In this document: in pieces, positions 44,290 through 56,940 of the stretch
How positions within the stretch are numbered: the stretch's first letter is position 1
How the letters are laid out: every line of letters begins with the position of its first letter
Source of the DNA: Triatoma infestans
Taxonomy: Eukaryota; Arthropoda; Insecta; Hemiptera; Reduviidae
Length of the DNA stretch: 64,000 nt
Assembly: GCA_011037195.1 (NCBI GenBank)
Contig: JAAEAF010000277.1
Span: forward strand, 186,001 to 250,000
Reading direction: 5' to 3'
Program-made: the position numbers and the translations under genes
Notes under the pieces: generated by a model
What the model was told of the DNA's origin: nothing
The model's input: only the letters and a program-made list of their open reading frames with translations
Databases searched by the model: none

Positions 44290-45085
44290 ACAAAAGATCC
44301 CAAAAATGAAAAATCGCAGGACGCTCAAACATGATATTCTGTTTAGGTACTAACTACCATCGCCTCTGACACGAAGGTTTCGGGCAAAATCCATGAATAC
44401 CGGAAATGCGACTTTACAGAACGTTTTTTCCGCCCCCAGTTTTTCGTAATTTTCTAGAAAAAGGTTTCAACGATTTTCTTTAAACTCTGTACACTATCTA
44501 CAAATATAATTACCTATAACTATTATTTGTAACATTTTCCTGAGAAAATTGATTTTTTTGGCGGGTTCTAACGGAACCAGTTAGCTTTATGTGCTATCCT
44601 CTAAAGTACCACTTCAGCACAATGTATGGTTTTACCATCTCTGCATAATATTAATATATATCAGAATCATCGTTAGAATTCTAAATTTGAAGAAAAAATT
44701 GGTTAACCGGAAGTAAGACTTTGCAGAATAGTTTTTTGGGATGATTTAGAATTTTCACAAAGACGGCCACAATGATTTTCTTTATACTTGGAATGCTCAT
44801 TGCACCACTTTTATTTGAAACATTTTTTACAAAAAAACAAAAATTTAATTTGTTGTGCAGAATTTGTGGCGTTAAATTTCCAATATACACGTATATAGGG
44901 TTGATTCTATGTTGTTAATGGGCGTGCTCTCTTCACTTCACGACCTGCTTTGAAGTAAAGTAGGTCGGTATTTGTCCTTAGGACAGGTGAGCTAAATTTG
45001 AAATTTAAAGAAAATTTGTTATTTTATTATATAATTGTATCAAGTGGGAGTGGGAGAAAGTGGTGTGCATGTTTCACACCAGAAC
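44285..45085 (+). mobile_element. Family T element, complete except left terminus
   Basis: From the TG tract: bridge (AAAATCGCAGGACGCTCAAA, CGGGCAAAATCCATGA), module 1 (ATACCGGAAATGCGACTTTA about 44399), module 2 (GGTTAACCGGAAGTAAGACT about 44702), a tail with a second short block and AAATTTGAAATTTAAAGAAA, and the right terminus GTGGGAGAAAGTGGTGTGCA with TGTTTCACACCAGA. The left neighbour is on the other strand, joined at the TG tract. Confidence 0.68.
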
Positions 45086-46257
45086 TGCGGAAACGCTATT
45101 TTACTTATATTTTATTTTGTCAGTTTTTCACTATATTCTAGGGAATGCTTATTTTATTTATTTTTGTTGAAAATGATTGTTGAGATATGTGACAGAATGG
45201 TTTATCTTTATGCCCCCCTCTGTAAAACTATTTGTAACGTAAGAAGAAAATGAAGAAATTCTCAAAATAATAAAGAATTGTATTATTAAAAAGTTTGTAT
45301 GATTGTTTTATATCTTATAAAACATTATATCTAAAAATAATAAACAAATATACATCATAGTAGTAATATGTCTGTGGTTATTTTTTTGTATATATTCAAG
45401 TAAAAAGGAAAAAAACTACAAGATCAAAGAAACTCACTTTCCCGTTTATAAGTAACATTAAAAATTCAGTAACCACTGGAGATGATGTCAAGAATATATG
45501 AATTTTAAATTCATTGCTACTGACAGAGCAGGTCCTTACTAACGTCACCTACAGTTAGGAATGTATACGGTCCCCTAAAACTGTAATTATCTTGCAATTT
45601 CCTCCAACAGGGAATAATGTTTGGAAATCATGGCGTATGCTCTGAATAATGTAGAAATAACTTGGAATTTCATAAATTGGACGGATTTTTTTTTTTTTTT
45701 TTATAAAGAATATTCAAAAACAGAAAATTTGTTAGAAATTCCTAGACATAAAATAGTTTGATACCAGCTGATAAAACTTCCAGCTGATTATTATAATTTT
45801 AACTGACAAGCCAAAAATAAATGAAATATATATATTGTACTTTTGGATACAACCGGATAGTTACCACAGTGAATAACTGGACACGAGCCCGTATCAGCCC
45901 ATAACAAATCTTCACTGGCAATTTAGAATTAAGCCTAACGTCGGCCAAAATCTTTGACCAATATCTTCGAGTCGTAAAAGCCCAAAAAATCTGCTGATTC
46001 GTAAAAACATAATAATAATATCATATTTCAGCTTCCTTTGACGATTTTTTTCATTTCCGAATAATCCTGTTTACATTTACTAACATACAAACTTATTATT
46101 AACAAAATATCTGTAACGAAAAAAAATTCCCTGAAAAACTAATTTGGTATTCTGTTTTAAGTACCTACTTTACAGCCCACTAGACAGTGGCTTTGATCAA
46201 ATCCTAATAAACTCGAATAATAAGACTTTCTTTAACATAGATTTTCCACAATCTCCT
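45086..46257. other. No recognised feature
   Basis: AT-rich spacer with a T-run at about 45690. Confidence 0.4.
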
Positions 46258-46352
46258 TAACATCAATTTTCCTTGGAAAAATGTTTCAAATGGATGAAAG
46301 TTTTAGGGTAAAGAAAATCGTTGAAAGCTGTTTCCGATAAACAGAAACACAA
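46258..46352 (-). repeat. Family T module scrap, minus strand
   Basis: TTCCTTGGAAAAATGTTTCA and AAAATCGTTGAAAGCTGTTT are the reversed module core. Confidence 0.45.
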
Positions 46353-46944
46353 CTATCATCCTTGTAAAGCATTCCGTGCATAAAATAAATTACGTAACAT
46401 TATCTTCAAATAGTATTAACGTGATCTATAAATAGACGTACAAATTGGACGAATTTAATTCCTATTAAACTTTAATAATTGAGAAAAGACCACTTTTTAA
46501 GTCCCACAATTAATAAAATCCCATTCAAATTGTATTTCAATTAAAAAACATCAATTCAAAACTTCAAATGATAAATTGACAATGAACATTCGAATGATTA
46601 AAGTTGTTAACTAGGTCCCTCTGAAATCTGAAATCGATCTACAAATAGATGTATAATATAAACATAACACTTCCTACTTCTTTTAGTAATTAATTACAAT
46701 TGATTGATTACAATTAATTTCAAACTGGAATTTCAGAGAATGATTATATAAATCTTAATTTGTTACGACACCTAATTCAAGCAACATAATTATGTTACGA
46801 TCTAATTAGTCATAGCTATAGTCATGTACATTTTCAATTATGTAACAGCTTTAATGGAACAATGTCAGTGATTACCATTTATTACCAAATTATTTATTAA
46901 TTTTATAAATTGCATAGAAAACAAAAAAATGTCTGATGAGAAAA

Positions 46945-47145
46945 TTCATGACTTTCTTTTACGTATTTTCTATTCTAGTATTGCAATTGTGGCAGTTTTT
47001 CGAAATTGAGTCTCTACCGGAAATTCTGGGCATACGTTTTTTGAGGTCTTCGGAATGCAACGAGAACTGTGTTAGTCGGTTTAGGGAAGGATGCGACCAA
47101 AAGTTTCTATCAAACTCAATCAATCGAAAATGCGACATTTACTGC
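46945..47145 (+). repeat. Family T element, short deleted copy
   Basis: A left-end-like TTTCTATTCTAGTATTGCAA, TTTTTCGAAATTGAGTCTCT, ACCGGAAATTCTGGG, GAGGTCTTCGGAATGC and a module-like TCAATCGAAAATGCGACATT. It runs without spacer into the next copy. Confidence 0.5.
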
Positions 47146-47500
47146 ATTTTTACTTTCTTCTTACTCCTAGTAAGAGGAAGTATTGTAATCGTGTCAAATT
47201 TTTGAAATCAAGTTTACACCGGAAATACACGTTTTTGAGGTCCTCCTGAGTCCAAAAAAAGTGGTTTTTAGAGAATGGTCTCTCTCTCTTTCGGTGTAGT
47301 GTATGTATGTATGTGTGTGTGTATATGAACAGCATAACTGAAAAACGAAAAATCACAGAAAGTCCAAATTTGATATTCCGTTTAGGTATCATCATGGGAT
47401 CCGACAATAAGTTGTCTGACAAAATTCCTCCAGCGGAAGTACCACTTTACTGAATGTTTATTTTCACTTTTTTGCGATTTTCTCGAAAATGGTCTTTAGG
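47145..47500 (+). mobile_element. Family T element, left half
   Basis: Left terminus TTCTTACTCCTAGTAAGAGG, GTATTGTAATCGTGTC, ACACCGGAAATACACG, GAGGTCCTCCTGAGTCC, TC and TG tracts (47279 to 47326), bridge (AAAATCACAGAAAGTCCAAA, CATCATGGGATCCGACA), a module opening CCAGCGGAAGTACCACTTTA, then a break at about 47490. The left terminus is among the best preserved. Confidence 0.7.
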
Positions 47501-48587
47501 ACCTATACGGAGTAGAAAATTGTTGAACTTCCAGCGCGTTTGGAATTTTTGGGAGATTTGTTGGCGCGCCCATGCACACATACAAGAAGTGTGGCTTTTT
47601 TTTCTTTTTGTTTTCCAAAACAAAAAAAAATCCGGAAAATATCTGGAAAAATAGAAATTTTTGGAAGGAGGTGTTCTTGGGGCGACTGACACGTAATACT
47701 CCATCATGCTATTCACTTCAGTTTACTTATTCCATCATCCAGATGGGGAATGAAAAGGAAGCATTGACAAAGGCAGATACCTAAAAACCATAATAAATAA
47801 TCTGTCTTATAGATATTGTTTCTAGCATTTAAAAGAATTATAAGACCAAGCCCTACCTTTCAATTCTTGATTCCAGATCTGAAAACACAATATTTCTTGG
47901 TTGTTCTAAAAACATTCGTGACCCCCCCCCCTTAATACTTCCTTCTTTACATTCACACCCAAGCACGCGCTTTCATTCTTTTTCTTTTCTAACGAACTCT
48001 AGTGGAAAGAAGTCAAAAGCCACATATATCAAAGCCACGTGTATTATTAACTTAAGGGGTTAGGTTCTAGAAGCGTGGTGTTGTTCTTCTCTGTCTCGTG
48101 TACAAACTTAACACTAGTTTGATTTCTTTACACGGACACATACACACACATACACAAATATCGCCTGCAGTAACTTAATTGCTAATAACATGTTCATATT
48201 AGTGGGGGGAGGCGACCCTCATAGTTGTTACTGTGAAACGTGATAGAATAAAATAGCATGTGGGGGCGGTGGGAAATTTGATCCTCTTTAGACAGGATGG
48301 GGTACGTACACAAGTGATATTGTATCAAACAAGGTTTTGAACCTTATAGTAGAACTTGTGTACATGTTTGTACAATGTAATTGGTAAACCGCAACTGGTT
48401 AAAGACTTATCAGCTACTAATTACCAATAAATGTAAACAGATTCCCAAGTTTGTTGTAAGTAATTTACCATATATAACAGCCAGATTGATGCTTAGTGAT
48501 TTGAGCTACCAGGGGACATTATCAAATCATTAGAAAGTTTCCCTCAGAACTAATTGTGGCAAATAGAGAATCTCTAATCAAACATCA
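47501..48587. other. No recognised gene
   Basis: GC-richer near 47500 to 47580, including the palindromes AGGTCTTTAGGACCT-like and GGCGCGCC (about 47562). Poly-C at about 47922. No known repeat identified. Confidence 0.35.
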
Positions 48588-49345
48588 AAAAACCATTTGG
48601 TGTGAAACACACGATTTTCTAACTTACATTGATAACGTCAAATTATAATATGACAAATTTACTTCAAAATTGGAATTTTTACTCAACTGTATTTGGTGTT
48701 AGTTTTATAAATATAGATGTGGGTGGGGGCAAAATTACATTGTCAACCCACAAGGCAGCGCCAGTGATTAATCCCACCAACAAAACTTGTTAGTTTAGTT
48801 ACTCCTGACGCCACAGAAATCCCTCCCAAAATTAATTTTTCCGAAAAATAAGGTTCCGATAAAATGCGATTGGCTAATTAAGTTTCAATATTTGAAGGTT
48901 AAAAAAATCGGTGGAACTGTTTTCGAGAAAATTTCATAAAACTTAAAAACCTGTTCAGTAAAGTGTTGCACATTCGGAGCCGATTTTCTTCATATTTGGA
49001 ATATTAGCGGTACTTGCGTTGTACCTTAATATTGTTATGTATGTGGTCAGGAATCAAAACTTTGTACAGAAGTGGCCTGTAGAAGAACGCTTAACTAAAT
49101 ATTCCTTCCTTCATACAAAAAATCGATAGTCCAAAATGTGTGAAGATACTATCGAAACAAATTTCAAAGAAAATCATTGGAGCTGTTATCGAGAAAATTA
49201 CGGACAGTGAAAACAAAACAAAAATGAGTAAAGTCGCACTTCCGGTTTTCACCGAAAACTCACATTTTGTATATTGTAATGGTGACTAAAAGCAGTATCC
49301 GGTTTGAATTTTTTTTTTTTTGAGATATTCTGTGTATCCTGTCTC
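48588..49345 (-). mobile_element. Family T element, near-complete, minus strand
   Basis: Right terminus reverse (TTTGGTGTGAAACACACGAT), tail, module (CGGTGGAACTGTTTTCGAGA; opening reversed at about 48970), second module (ATTGGAGCTGTTATCGAGAA, GTCGCACTTCCGGTTTTCAC at about 49237), then the left part in reverse (ATCCGGTTTGAATTTTTT, GAGATATTCTGTGTATC). The left terminus is not preserved. Confidence 0.65.
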
Positions 49346-49589
49346 TTCAGTTTAAACTCCTCCGAAAAATTGTCAACGCTTCCTACTACATTGTTAATGC
49401 AGTCCTGCTGCTTGGCCATTCTCAGGAGGATTAGTAGCCAAAATTAAATTTTTCTATTCTGGGTATAAGGGCTTCATGGTAAGGGGGCAACCTCTTCTAT
49501 GTAGACAATGAAAGCTAGGATGAACAATTTAGCACAAGAATGGAGGAAGGCGAGTAGCTTTTATTAATAGCTGTTTGCCCAGTTTTTAC

Positions 49590-49919
49590 GGCAGAATAAC
49601 TCCTTCGGATGCCTACAAGCCTTCTCACCAGCCACTATACACTGCGCCTGACAATGTGTAGCCTGTGCAGATTTTGTCAGAAAGAAGAGCAAACAACACT
49701 ACGCGTACTGTGCCAGTCTGTGAGGGGTTTGTGTGGCTTCGGGGAGAAGATATTGACGCCTTCAATCTTCATCCAGGAGTCTCCCCTGAAACTCCTAAGT
49801 TTAATGAAACAGATAGGACTGGAGAGGGTATTCTAACTTGTGGGTGCCACAATAGACCCATTAAGGGTCGGGGTGGCCTTAATAGCCAACCTCCATAGAA
49901 TCTGATCTAATCTAATATA
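49590..49919 (+). pseudogene. Non-LTR retrotransposon 3-prime end (jockey-like), dead
   Basis: Plus-strand translation from about 49613 gives SLLTSHYTLR, then CSLCRFCQKEEQTTLRVLC, an ILTPSIF stretch, ESPLKLLSLMKQIGLERVF and a stop at 49834. This matches the known C-terminal plan of insect jockey-like elements: an LLTGHxxLR-type block after RNase H, a C-x2-C zinc-knuckle-like CRxCxEEExTxxHxLC motif (the usual H is R here), and a PLxxLLxxxKxxGL block. The 3-prime UTR ends in GATCTAATCTAATAT, a TAATC-like simple tail typical of non-LTR insertions. An in-frame stop precedes the block, so it is dead. Confidence 0.75.
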
Positions 49920-50271
49920 AACTGCTAATCTTCCTATCCTAAATAAACTAAATTCATTTTAATAATCTTCATTGATTAATAAAATCTTGCTCAAAATACG
50001 TTTCCTCAAAACTCCATTCATTGGCAGTAGCTCATCCTAAAAACCGTTTGAACCAACAGTTCTCCTCAACACTATTGCCGGCAGTCCACATAGGCGGCTG
50101 AAGAGATGTCCTCCTTATATCCTTATAGAATAAATCAAGACAATGGAGTGCCATCGTCCGGAATAACTTCTCCTATCCTCTTATTGCAATTTCCACGTTT
50201 CACATACTTTTGTTATGAAATATTTTTTACATTTGCAAATATCTATATATAAAAACATGAAGATATTTTGT
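49920..50271. other. No recognised feature
   Basis: Plain sequence after the LINE tail. Confidence 0.4.
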
Positions 50272-50400
50272 CGTATTCAGGAGACCTCAAAACCCAATAT
50301 TTCCTTTAATAACCCAATTTCGAAAATATTCCAAATAAGCATTTCGTTACACTTCCTGTAACAGCAATAAAAGAAGGAAGGAGAAGGAGTAAAAAAAAGA
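50272..50400 (-). repeat. Family T left-end fragment, minus strand
   Basis: GTCGTATTCAGGAGACCTCA, AATATTTCCTTTAATAACCC and CACTTCCTGTAACAGCAATA are the reversed post-hairpin block and degraded left terminus. Confidence 0.48.
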
Positions 50401-51169
50401 TTATAATATTTATATTATGCAGAATAAGGACTATATCCCGTCTAAGTAAGATTTGTTACGAAACTTTTGTTAGTTTGACCTAGTTTATTAACTTTTAGGT
50501 GATAAAATTGACCTGGTCACATATTGGGTGTGAGCCAACAGTATATCTTAGTGCACCACCAATAGTCTCCTAGTTCTAGATAAGTAGTTGGTATTCATAA
50601 TGGAGGGGAGGGAGCCGATGCTAAATGTCCGAGACATGACCAGCATTTTTTTTAAAGTCCATTCTAATTTATATGGGCCGGAGGACTTTCATAGTTAAAG
50701 GAGAGCGTTATCCATAATTCGCCAAAATACTATACATTTTAGACCATAAAGAAATTTTAATAAAATTAAAACAATGGAAACCAGAATTAATGCTGAGCTT
50801 TGCATTTCACTTGCACACGTATACTACCAAGCTTTGAAGTTCTTCCTGCCACAAGTTTTCAAGCACATATAAAACCCATCTTTCTCAACCCTATCCTCCT
50901 TTCTTGCTCGTTAATTTTACTGCTTCCAGAATTAAACAACTCCAACCATACCCGTTTATGTTTGCAAGATATATATCATAAGATTTTGTTTCTCTAATGA
51001 ATATGGCGACAGAAAATCTTATAAATTAATTAAAATTTTTTACTGTACCCATAATAAATTAATTTAAAATGCAGCTTCAGTGAGCTATTAATAAAGTTTA
51101 ATTATAAAAACAACTTTTTCCCCCTCCGCACTCGTGTAACTTTCAGAGAAATTCATTCCATGTTACACA

Positions 51170-51925
51170 ATTTTACTTTGTCTTATTCCTTGTAAAAGGA
51201 AGTACTACGGTAATGCCACATTTTCGAAATAAACTTTACACAGGAAATACATGTTTTCGGGTGCCCAGAATACGAAAAAATGTTTTTAGCGAAATGTTTT
51301 AGCGGTCTTTATGTGAGTGCAACAGAATAATTTCAAAAACGATGTCTCAGGAAGCTCAAAAGTGGTATTCCGTTTCAGCCACGATGCGGCCATCATGCCA
51401 AGATTTCGGGCAAAATTAAGCAACCGGAAGTGCGACTTCACTGAATTTTTTTTTAGTTTTTCGTGATTTTCTCGAAAAAGGCTCCAACAATTTTCTTTAA
51501 ACTTTGTATACTGTTTACACATAAATATCTATCACTTTTACCTAAAACATTTTCCAGGAAAAATTGAATTTTTGGAGGTTCTGGGGAAACAGTAGCGTTA
51601 TCCTCTAACGTACCACTTCAATATAATATATGTTTTTACCACCTACACAATATTAATAACATTAGAAGCATTGATAAAATGTCAATTTTGAAGAAAATCG
51701 GTTAACCGGTTGTGCAGTTTTTGAGTTTTTTGGAATTTTCTCATAAACGGTTCCAACGATTTTCCTTAAACTTCCAGTATTGATAGAAATGTATCACATT
51801 TAAATTTGATACATTTTTCTAAAAAAGTTGATTTCAGAGGAGTATTGGAGTTCTGTCAGTTAGTAGTTAGTTTAAATTTAAATTTGCTCAAGCTTTCTTG
51901 ATTTTGACATAGAGTGTGAAAATAA
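51170..51925 (+). mobile_element. Family T element, left end to tail
   Basis: Left terminus TTTGTCTTATTCCTTGTAAA with AGGAAGTACTACGG, ACACAGGAAATACATG, bridge without TG tract (GATGTCTCAGGAAGCTCAAA, CATGCCAAGATTTCGGGCAA), module 1 (GCAACCGGAAGTGCGACTTC about 51419), module 2 (GGTTAACCGGTTGTGCAG about 51700), beginning of type-1 tail (AAGCTTTCTTGATTTTGACA), truncated at about 51920. Confidence 0.68.
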
Positions 51926-53154
51926 AGTAAATATGTGTAAAAGTTAAATGCATCTTTAAAACAAAAACAATGGTAAAGCAAAAATAGAAAAAGCTAAATA
52001 ATCAGTTACATATTTAGCCATCACTATGGATACTAGTATTCCACACATCAATATAATCTTTCAGAAAAGCAAAGCATTATAGTATCGCTCCTTCCGTTAT
52101 TAAAGAGAGATTCAAAACTGAACCTCAAGAACAAGTTATTTTCATATCAAGGCCAATGCAGCTCCAACGTGCAAAATATGTTTTTTGATATTTTTTTTTT
52201 TTTAATTAACGGGCACGAGAACAGTCTTATTAGAAATACTGGTCAATACGAGACCGAAGCTAAACATAAAAGAATTCAAAAGCATATTACTTATTTACTT
52301 AATTTCTTTTTACTTTCTCTTATTATTATTGTATTGGGTTTTTGTCTTTATTTACACGATGTATAATGTTTTAATTTATTTTAGATAGAGGAAAAGATTT
52401 ATTTCCAATCTGGTACTCTCTCTCCAGATTTTAATTGTATGGAGTTTTAGATTAAATAGTTACGAGTTTCTATAGGTTTAGGTTATAGACCTTAAACGTA
52501 TACATCAATGCCATCTAGTAAACTTTGTTGGTATTAGTGGAATAAACTTCAAATTCACTCTGTAATATTGTAAAAAATATTTTCTTGCTCGGTTTGCATT
52601 TTAAATTTTTGACATTTGTATATTAGCCTATAAAAAATTAACATTATTTAGAATTTTTTACGCTTAAGAAATTTTTTAATAGTATAAAAATTCGGATTGT
52701 CCTTTTATTTTTTTTCATAACTTGACAGAATTCGGAGATTCTTTAAATAGATAAAAGTAATTTAGAACTAAAAAAATTCCTAAAATTTAAAAAATGCTTT
52801 TAACCTTTAATATATTTCACTAGTCCTATCAAAAATAAAATCCAAACTGCGAAATAAAACTCATAAAAGGCAAGAGAGTCATATACCAGTTGGGGACTGT
52901 AGTATTTTCCAGAGGAATGTGGAAGACTATCATACCAATGGCATGCCATTTTCCTTTCACACGCTATTTCTTACTGGTAAACCATTTCACCCATCCCTCT
53001 TTCTCTCAGATATCATTTTTATCCTCACTGGATATATAGATATACTCTTTCTCCAAGGAGAAATATAACCTATCAACATCTCCCACAATATAAATATATT
53101 GACAATGACAGAACAAAACTCATTCCCACTTTTTATATACTTCCATATATAAAT
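51926..53154. other. AT-rich spacer, no recognised feature
   Basis: Very AT-rich; only short unsupported ORFs. Confidence 0.45.
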
Positions 53155-53275
53155 TTACTTACTCCTTTGGTAGATAAGAAGGGAAGTATTGCCGTTGTGT
53201 CAAATTCTCAAAATTTCAGTGTATCACATGGAAATACATGTTCTGAGATTCCACCTCCAGAAGTGCGATTTTATT
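53155..53275 (+). repeat. Family T left end joined to module scrap
   Basis: TTACTCCTTTGGTAGATAAG with AAGGGAAGTATTGCCGTTGT, CATGGAAATACATGTTCTGA and CCAGAAGTGCGATTTTATTT. The bridge is deleted. Confidence 0.48.
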
Positions 53276-53689
53276 TATTTAATTATATATATAAATAAAA
53301 ATTCATCAGCGTTTATCATTATAACATGAACTTTATTCAGTAAAAACCAATTTAGAAGAATACATGTCAAATACAAGTTTACAAGAGCCAGAACAGTGGA
53401 AAAAAAGTGGTTGGAAATTTTATTAGTGGAATTGACAGTTTAATGGGGGGGGGAGTTAGGATTGGTAGACAATATGTTCATAAAAATATGCGGTGAAAAA
53501 TAATTTAATAAAAATTAAATTGGTACTTTACAGAATGTATTCATTATTTATTACACCTGGTGTATTTATTATTAAATCAGCTATATGGAAAAGTGTTAAA
53601 GCAATTTAACGTTAATTAATGACTGCTGTTGTTTTAAAACTTATTCGTAAAACTAATTAAATGAAGAATACAATTTGTGAAACCGATTT

Positions 53690-54075
53690 TGTAATTTTTT
53701 TAAACATCCATGGAGCAATTTTCGAGAAGAGCAAAAAAAAATAATTCAAAAACATTTTTTGCAAAGTCACACACTTCAAGGTTAACCAATTTTCTGCAAA
53801 CTTGGAATTCTATCAAAGCATTTGGTTGGAATTATCCCTGTCTTTAGATGAAAGCCTAATGATGGTACAGAACCCCAAAGAACAAAACATTTCAAAAATG
53901 GTTTGAAATAAAAATGATATTGGCATTATTGGAATTGAATTGAAGGGTGGGTAGGATTGGTAGACAATATGTTCAGAAAAAACTAATATGTGTTAATATG
54001 TGAAGCTTCGAGCAAAAAAGTGAAAGACAACAACAAAATTAATAAAATCGCTCTTCTGAACCGAAAACTTGCAAA
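53690..54075 (-). repeat. Family T modules, minus strand, decayed
   Basis: AAACATCCATGGAGCAATTT, TCGAGAAGAGC, CAAGGTTAACCAATTTTCTG and AAACTTGGAATTCTATCAAA match a reversed module junction; a second decayed piece ends at about 54070. Confidence 0.45.
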
Positions 54076-54984
54076 AAAAACCGTGCCGGATGTAAAAAAA
54101 CATTGAAAGGGAATTTCAACTGCCTAATGTATCTGCAAACATGACAGACAACAAATCTTCATCTTATCAAGAAATTCGATTGAGAAGGTTTGATATATCT
54201 TCAAGAAATGTATTTGCCTTATGAAATTACACCAGGAAAGTATATTGCTAAAAGGTAATTAGGCGGTGTATCACCTGGCTCGCAAGGCCTCTTTCAGATC
54301 CCTGTTCAGGGTCAATACTGTGACCTGGGCTTCCATGACCATTTTTAGACGTTCAAAAATGGTTCATAAGATCCACCTAGTAGCGCCCTTTTTTCTCCGT
54401 GCCTCTTTTAAGATCTGGTATTACTTGAAACAATAGCTGGAGAAAATTCAGCTATGATGTTTTAGGCATTTGCTGTGTGAAGAATCCTGTGGTCCTCACT
54501 TTGAAATATCAATACGACGGTGGCAAATGTAAAAAGAGATAAGAAAGAAGGCTGAAATTGCAATGAAAAGACCCAAACTGTAGCGTAGAAAACCTTACAC
54601 GGCCTGTGTGATCGAGATATGATCATGTAAAGGAAATGCTGTAAAGAAAAGTAATTCTAGAACCTTAAAAAATAATTCGAGTTAAAATACCGAATGTACT
54701 CATACTATTTATAGATAATTTATTGTATAGTCATATTTCGTAAAGTGAATGGAGATGAATGAACCTCCATATGTGACGGTTTAAATTAGGACTCCATATT
54801 GAACAATTCTATTACATCATCACCAACTGATTCAATTGAACTTTCATCATTCAACTCAACAAAAAAAAAAGAGAATGAAAGAGACGAATAATATATATTT
54901 GAATCATTGAGAAATTTGTTTCAGTACCTTTCTTTTTATTTTATTTTAATCTTTTCTTTCAGTTATTGCCGTCAATACAGCTGG
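54076..54984. other. No recognised gene
   Basis: A GC-richer block at 54250 to 54430 contains a small palindrome ACCATTTTTAGACGTTC with AAAAATGGT (about 54339 to 54364) and CCACCTAGTAGCGCCC. Unknown. Confidence 0.35.
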
Positions 54985-55125
54985 AGTTGTGAATTTATTA
55001 ATTTTTAAGTTTTTCACGATTTTTCTAGAAAAAGGCTCTCCCAACATTTTCTTGAAAAACTTTGCCATACTAAACTATTATATACCCTCTAGGGTCATCA
55101 CTTTTATATGAAACTTTTTTCCTAG
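54985..55125 (+). repeat. Family T module core
   Basis: AAGTTTTTCACGATTTTTCT, AGAAAAAGGCTCTCCCAACA and TCATCACTTTTATATGAAAC match the module core in order. Confidence 0.5.
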
Positions 55126-56586
55126 ATCTTTGAAAGGTATGATTAAGCTTTTCGCATGCGGTTCCCAACGCGATTTTTTTATGGCCAGCAGTAATGTCTT
55201 CAAATAAAATGGAAAATAATCGGCTATTAAATAACAATAATAACACTTTATATATATTTGTCTACTTTTATATTATATTGCGAACTTCCCAACTATAATT
55301 GGTCATACTCTCTCTTTTCGGCAAGTTTTGTATAAAAATTTAAAATCCGTCCCAAAAAAAAAGAAAGAAAAAAGTTTGATCTATTATTGTAAATGTGTGA
55401 GCAGTTGAAAACACAAAATCAAAATTGTCCTTTTTCACATTTTCTTAAAACTCAAGAAATCATAGAAGAATTTGATACGCTTTTTTTTTCTATGATTTCC
55501 AAGGGTTATAAGAAATATTTTCTCATTTCATGGGGAATTTTTCTTCTGAAACCTAGCAATTCCAAAAATACATTTTTATTTAGAGAAACAAAATCCAGCA
55601 TTAAAAAATAGGTTGCTGCACGAATTTTACGCTACTTTGGGAGTACATATTCATGTGTACACAATTAGTTTCATCCATTATAATAAAACAATTTACAGAT
55701 CAAGATTAACTAACTGATAAACATATTTCAGTAATATGTACGTTTCATAGCATAAACCTTTATAGTGCAAAATCCATTAAATGCATAATGGAAATTCAAA
55801 AGAAATGGAGATTTCATTTAAATTTGAATAATTTTTCCGGAAAAAGGTGAATTTAGGAAGGAACTAAAATGTTAGGTTAAAACTCTTAAAAAACTGCATA
55901 GCACGGTTTGCTCACTGGTCTACAAAAATGTTAGGTATATCCTAAAAAACTTACAAATAAAAATTGTACGTCTATTCATTGATAAAAATAAATTAGTAGT
56001 TCTTTTCTATAAAATTTATCAGTCAGAATATATGTGTCATTCATCCCCAACCCGAACTTTACCGCCACTATTCTCACTTGGTGTGGCGGTTGTATATGTC
56101 GCATTTGCGTTCGGTTTTCACCAACTAGGTCCCGGCAATAAACATTTTCAATGTAAAAAAAAATTTAAAAAAGAAAAAATTTCCATCTATGGAATTATAT
56201 CTGTATTTTGTCTCTAAATAATTGCAGCTACTAATAAGAAATTAAGCACTCACTAATCATATATTTTAACTTGTCACTTGTTTGAAATATGTAGATTTAT
56301 TGCCTGACTAATAAGGTTATGATTATTATATTTAATTAAATTGCTCTAATTATAAATTATACTGTTATAATGTAATCGTAAAAAAAATCGCCGCTTGATT
56401 ATCGTTTTTATCTTAGTCAACGATGTCTTAAGTTTAAACAAAAAAATACAATGCTTAATATCTTTATTATTTTAAATCTCAGATGATTAAAAAAAATCAA
56501 TATGTCACATTTGATGCAAACTTCTTCCGAGAATAAAATAATTTTGTTCCTATTACAACCAAGCTACTTGAGAAAAAATAAGACAT
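55126..56586. other. AT-rich spacer, no recognised feature
   Basis: Only low-complexity AT-rich sequence and short ORFs. Confidence 0.45.
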
Positions 56587-56746
56587 CACTTTGACTTTTT
56601 GTTTTTTGCTGAAGCTAAATGTTGTATAACGAAGTTGCATTTATATTTTATAATAGCCTCCGAACCACTTTGACTTTTTGTTTTCTGCTGAAGCTAAATG
56701 TTGTATAACGAAGTTGCATTTATATTTTATCAAAATAGCCTCCGTA
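56587..56746. repeat. 79-bp tandem duplication
   Basis: CACTTTGACTTTTTGTTTT through CATTTATATTTTAT and AATAGCCTCCG occurs twice, starting at 56587 and 56666. The copies differ by one base in the T-run region and a short insertion near the end of the second, so the duplication is fairly recent. Confidence 0.92.
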
Positions 56747-56877
56747 CTTAAAACACCTCGCTGATATTATTTGAAAAGTATTTAAAAATTGAAAATAAAA
56801 AAAATATTTCTGGCCTAAAGGATTTGCACAAAACCATTCTGTTTCGGTATTGATAAGTCTCAGCTCCTTCAAAACAT

Positions 56878-56940
56878 TCATTCCTAAGATCAACTTTTCC
56901 CAAGGAAAATGTACCAAAAAAATAAAAGTGATAAGCTAGG
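56878..56940 (-). repeat. Family T module scrap, minus strand
   Basis: ATCAACTTTTCCCAAGGAAA and ATAAAAGTGATAAGCTAGG match the reversed module core. Confidence 0.4.

Noticed and set aside
44044..44353. ORFs on both strands around 44.1 to 44.35 kb
   Set aside because: They are TG-repeat translations (H/T and C/V runs) through two family T copies.
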